Under the pieces are notes generated by a model that was given only the letters and a program-made list of their open reading frames with translations, made no database searches and had not been told where the DNA came from. Shown here piece by piece: positions 62,053 through 64,000 of a stretch of 64,000 nt of DNA; within the stretch, counting starts at the first letter, position 1, and the number at the start of each line of letters is the position of its first letter. Source of the DNA: Enterococcus rivorum (GTDB lineage: Bacteria; Bacillota; Bacilli; Lactobacillales; Enterococcaceae); the NCBI RefSeq assembly GCF_001742285.1, contig NZ_MIEK01000007.1, forward strand, positions 1 through 64,000. The letters are read 5' to 3'. The translations under genes and the position numbers were made by a program.

Positions 62053-62706
62053 TTATTTGGAACTAACTAACAATTCAATATCTAATTCTGTCATAGACGC
62101 TACTTGGATGTCCGCACCGATGAGCGTTTCTGTAGCAGAAATGCCGACAGCATACATGCCAGCTTTTTTAATGCCTTCAATTCCAGCTTGGGCATCTTCG
62201 AAACCAATCGCATCTTCAGGCTTGATGTCAATGCTTTCAGCAGCTTTAATGAAAATTTCTGGATCAGGCTTGCCTTTTTTTAAGGTATCAGGGTCGACGA
62301 TATGTCCAAAGAAACTGATTACTCCTAATTTTTCTAAAATCATTGGCGCATTTTTAGAGGCAGATGCAATCGCACAAGGAATTTGATGTTCTCTAGCTTT
62401 TAGTAAAAAATCATGAACGCCAGGTAAAAGGTCATTTTCAGATAAATCTTCTAGTGATTTTACATAATTATCATTTTTTTTCTCAGCTAACGCTTCTTTT
62501 TCAAGCGGAGTGAACTTATTTTCTTGATTCCCATGAGCCAAAATACGATCTAAGGAATCCATCCGGCTGATTCCTTTTAGTGTTTCATTAAAAACTTCAT
62601 CAAAGGTAATACCGATACTTTCAGCTAGTTCTTTCCATGCGATATAGTGGAATTTTGCTGTATCTGTGATGACACCATCTAAATCAAAAACAAATCCTTT
62701 TTTCAT
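62053..62706 (-). CDS. pgmB: Beta-phosphoglucomutase
   Basis: This 217-residue HAD-superfamily enzyme converts beta-glucose 1-phosphate to glucose 6-phosphate. Motif I FVFDLDGVITDTAKFHY contains the nucleophile and acid/base aspartates, GISRMDSLDRIL is the cap motif, and AIASASKN, KGKPDPEIF and GFEDAQAGIEG complete the HAD set. The upstream GH65 phosphorylase makes its substrate. GGAG precedes the ATG. Confidence 0.96.
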   Translation of the reverse strand: MKKGFVFDLDGVITDTAKFHYIAWKELAESIGITFDEVFNETLKGISRMDSLDRILAHGNQENKFTPLEKEALAEKKNDNYVKSLEDLSENDLLPGVHDFLLKAREHQIPCAIASASKNAPMILEKLGVISFFGHIVDPDTLKKGKPDPEIFIKAAESIDIKPEDAIGFEDAQAGIEGIKKAGMYAVGISATETLIGADIQVASMTELDIELLVSSK

Positions 62707-62746
62707 TGTAAATTCTCCTTTTTATAGGGATTTCTTGTTTATATTA

Positions 62747-64000
62747 CTAGTAATTAATAGTGGTCGGTTCTGCTGCTTTCAATGAGTAAGTTTGCTCTTT
62801 AATCATAACATGTACGTCTTTAGAAGCAATAATGTTTAGATTTTTTTTGGTCATAGTGAGTTGGTAATGAATACCTTTATGGTTCAAATTGAAGGTCATA
62901 TCGGTCCAGATTTTTGGTAAATTAGGTGTGATAGTCAATAGTTGTTCTTTTATATCTACACCGGCATAAGTTGTTAGAGTAACATAAATGGTTGCTGCCA
63001 TAACTCCTGTATGGATTCCTTCTGCTGTTGTTCCCCCTTGAATATCTCGATAGTCTGAGTAGAGAGCTTCTTGATAAAGGTTCCAAGATAAATCATGAAA
63101 TGCAACGTTTTCGGCTAGTTGAGCGTGGACAATGCGAGAAAGAGTTGAGCCGTGAGAAGTTCTTTCTAAGTAATACATCAGATTTTTTTCAAGGTAATCT
63201 GGAGGTAATTCATAGCCCAAATCATTTAGGATTTCATCGATCTTCTCTTTGTTTAAATTATAAAAAAGCATCAAAGTGTCTGCTTGTTTTGACACTTTAT
63301 AATCATCAGGCGATTTTCCATCAGCTTTCAGAATACGATCCATACGGTAAATATTCCCATATTTTTCTTTAGCCGCTGCCCAATCAATTTCTTTTAATTT
63401 AAAGTAGCCTTCATATTGAGCAATAATACCTTCTTTATCCACTTCGATGGTCAAGCCTTGTCTAATCTTTTTCATTTCATTGATTTTTTCCTGAGTGATG
63501 CCAGTTTTTTTCATTAATTCTGTTTGTTCTTGCGTATTTAAAAGAGCAAGTACAGTTTCAATTTCTTCAAATAGCCATACCACCATCAAATTAGTATACG
63601 CATTATTTTTTAAACCACTTTCGGTACTGTTTGGGTATGCTTCGTGAAATTCGTCAGGTCCCATTACTTTGTCGATAAAGTAACGTTTTGTTGATTCATC
63701 ATAGGTTGCAGCACTTCGCCAAAAGTTCGCAATCTCTAGGAGCATTTCTGCTCCGTATTCTTTAATGAATGTTTCATCGTTAGCGTTATTCCAATACAAC
63801 CAAACATTATAAGCGATAGCAAGAGAAACATGTCGTTGTAAAACACTATGATCTTCCCCCCATTCACCATTCAAGGGATTTAAGTGAAGTTTTTGCGTAT
63901 CTTCGCTACCATCTAAACCAGATTGCCAGGGGAACATCGCTCCTTCATAATGACTTTCTAGAGCATTTTCTTTTGCTTTGTTTAAACGATTGTAGCGATA
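62747..64000 (-). CDS. Maltose phosphorylase-type GH65 enzyme (partial, 5' end outside the window)
   Basis: The minus-strand frame is open to the window edge and encodes the C-terminal 417 residues. The part before the first ATG in the window reads LNKAKENALESHYEGAMFPW, clearly GH65 sequence. DKVMGPDEFHEAYPNST holds the catalytic acid Glu, and SHGSTLSRIVHAQLAE and GGTTAEGIHTGVMAATI are phosphate-site motifs of maltose, trehalose and kojibiose phosphorylases. With pgmB 40 bases downstream it forms the usual route: maltose plus phosphate gives glucose and beta-glucose 1-phosphate. Maltose is the most likely substrate. Confidence 0.93.
   Translation of the reverse strand, partial: YRYNRLNKAKENALESHYEGAMFPWQSGLDGSEDTQKLHLNPLNGEWGEDHSVLQRHVSLAIAYNVWLYWNNANDETFIKEYGAEMLLEIANFWRSAATYDESTKRYFIDKVMGPDEFHEAYPNSTESGLKNNAYTNLMVVWLFEEIETVLALLNTQEQTELMKKTGITQEKINEMKKIRQGLTIEVDKEGIIAQYEGYFKLKEIDWAAAKEKYGNIYRMDRILKADGKSPDDYKVSKQADTLMLFYNLNKEKIDEILNDLGYELPPDYLEKNLMYYLERTSHGSTLSRIVHAQLAENVAFHDLSWNLYQEALYSDYRDIQGGTTAEGIHTGVMAATIYVTLTTYAGVDIKEQLLTITPNLPKIWTDMTFNLNHKGIHYQLTMTKKNLNIIASKDVHVMIKEQTYSLKAAEPTTINY

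Overview
The window looks like a chromosomal segment of a low-GC Gram-positive coccus, most likely an Enterococcus close to the E. faecalis group. The evidence is dnaB and purA as origin-proximal landmarks, a sigma-54/LevR-type activator followed by a mannose PTS operon ending in a DUF956 gene, divergent lac genes of the tagatose-6-phosphate pathway, AGGAGG-type ribosome sites with many TTG starts, and an LPXTG-anchored subtilase. The species cannot be fixed from the sequence alone. Two identical parS-like 16-mers (427-442 and 29442-29457) fit a position near the replication origin.

Layout. 1-192: end of an IS3-family element. 623-8522: a glycoside locus with a divergent PRD regulator, fructose-type PTS EIIA, EIIB and EIIC, a GH38 alpha-mannosidase and a ROK sugar kinase. 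8758-9552: a protein I identify as a heliorhodopsin. 9746-10204: a GNAT acetyltransferase gene broken by a stop codon. 10524-11894: dnaB. 11895-23080, between dnaB and purA: the lactose block (lacRABCD on the minus strand, lacFEG on the plus strand), an alkaline phosphatase split by a frameshift in a poly-A tract, and an orphan AmiS/UreI-type channel. 23081-29315: purA, a DegV protein, an ABC-F ATPase, a multispanning membrane protein and a DUF805 protein. 29608-36923: mptR, a -24/-12 promoter, EIIB, EIIAB, EIIC, EIID and DUF956.

37059-47851 holds small secreted and membrane proteins, a lipoprotein, a block of 141-bp tandem repeats, a TMEM175-like channel, a 778-residue coiled-coil protein I do not recognise, an ABC1/UbiB kinase-like protein, an ACT-domain protein and a GNAT enzyme. 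48010-49865 has a second GNAT enzyme, a TPP riboswitch with the thiamine transporter thiT, and a small hypothetical gene. 49866-50694 is non-coding with a possible structured RNA. 50695-57060 carries a 1734-residue cell-wall subtilase and a divergent C39-like peptidase. 57265-61860 has a marR-MATE efflux pair, tag, a putative nuclease-fold protein, a frameshifted membrane protein and a SAP-domain protein. 62053-64000 is pgmB and the C-terminal part of a maltose-phosphorylase-type GH65 enzyme, cut by the window edge.

The dominant theme is carbohydrate uptake: three PTS loci (mannoside, lactose, mannose/glucose) and a phosphorylase pathway, each with local regulation. The points most worth following up are the heliorhodopsin with no visible retinal-producing partner, the 141-bp tandem repeat, the long coiled-coil protein with repeated Pro/Lys linkers, and the two homopolymer frameshifts, which may be biological switches, decay or sequencing errors.
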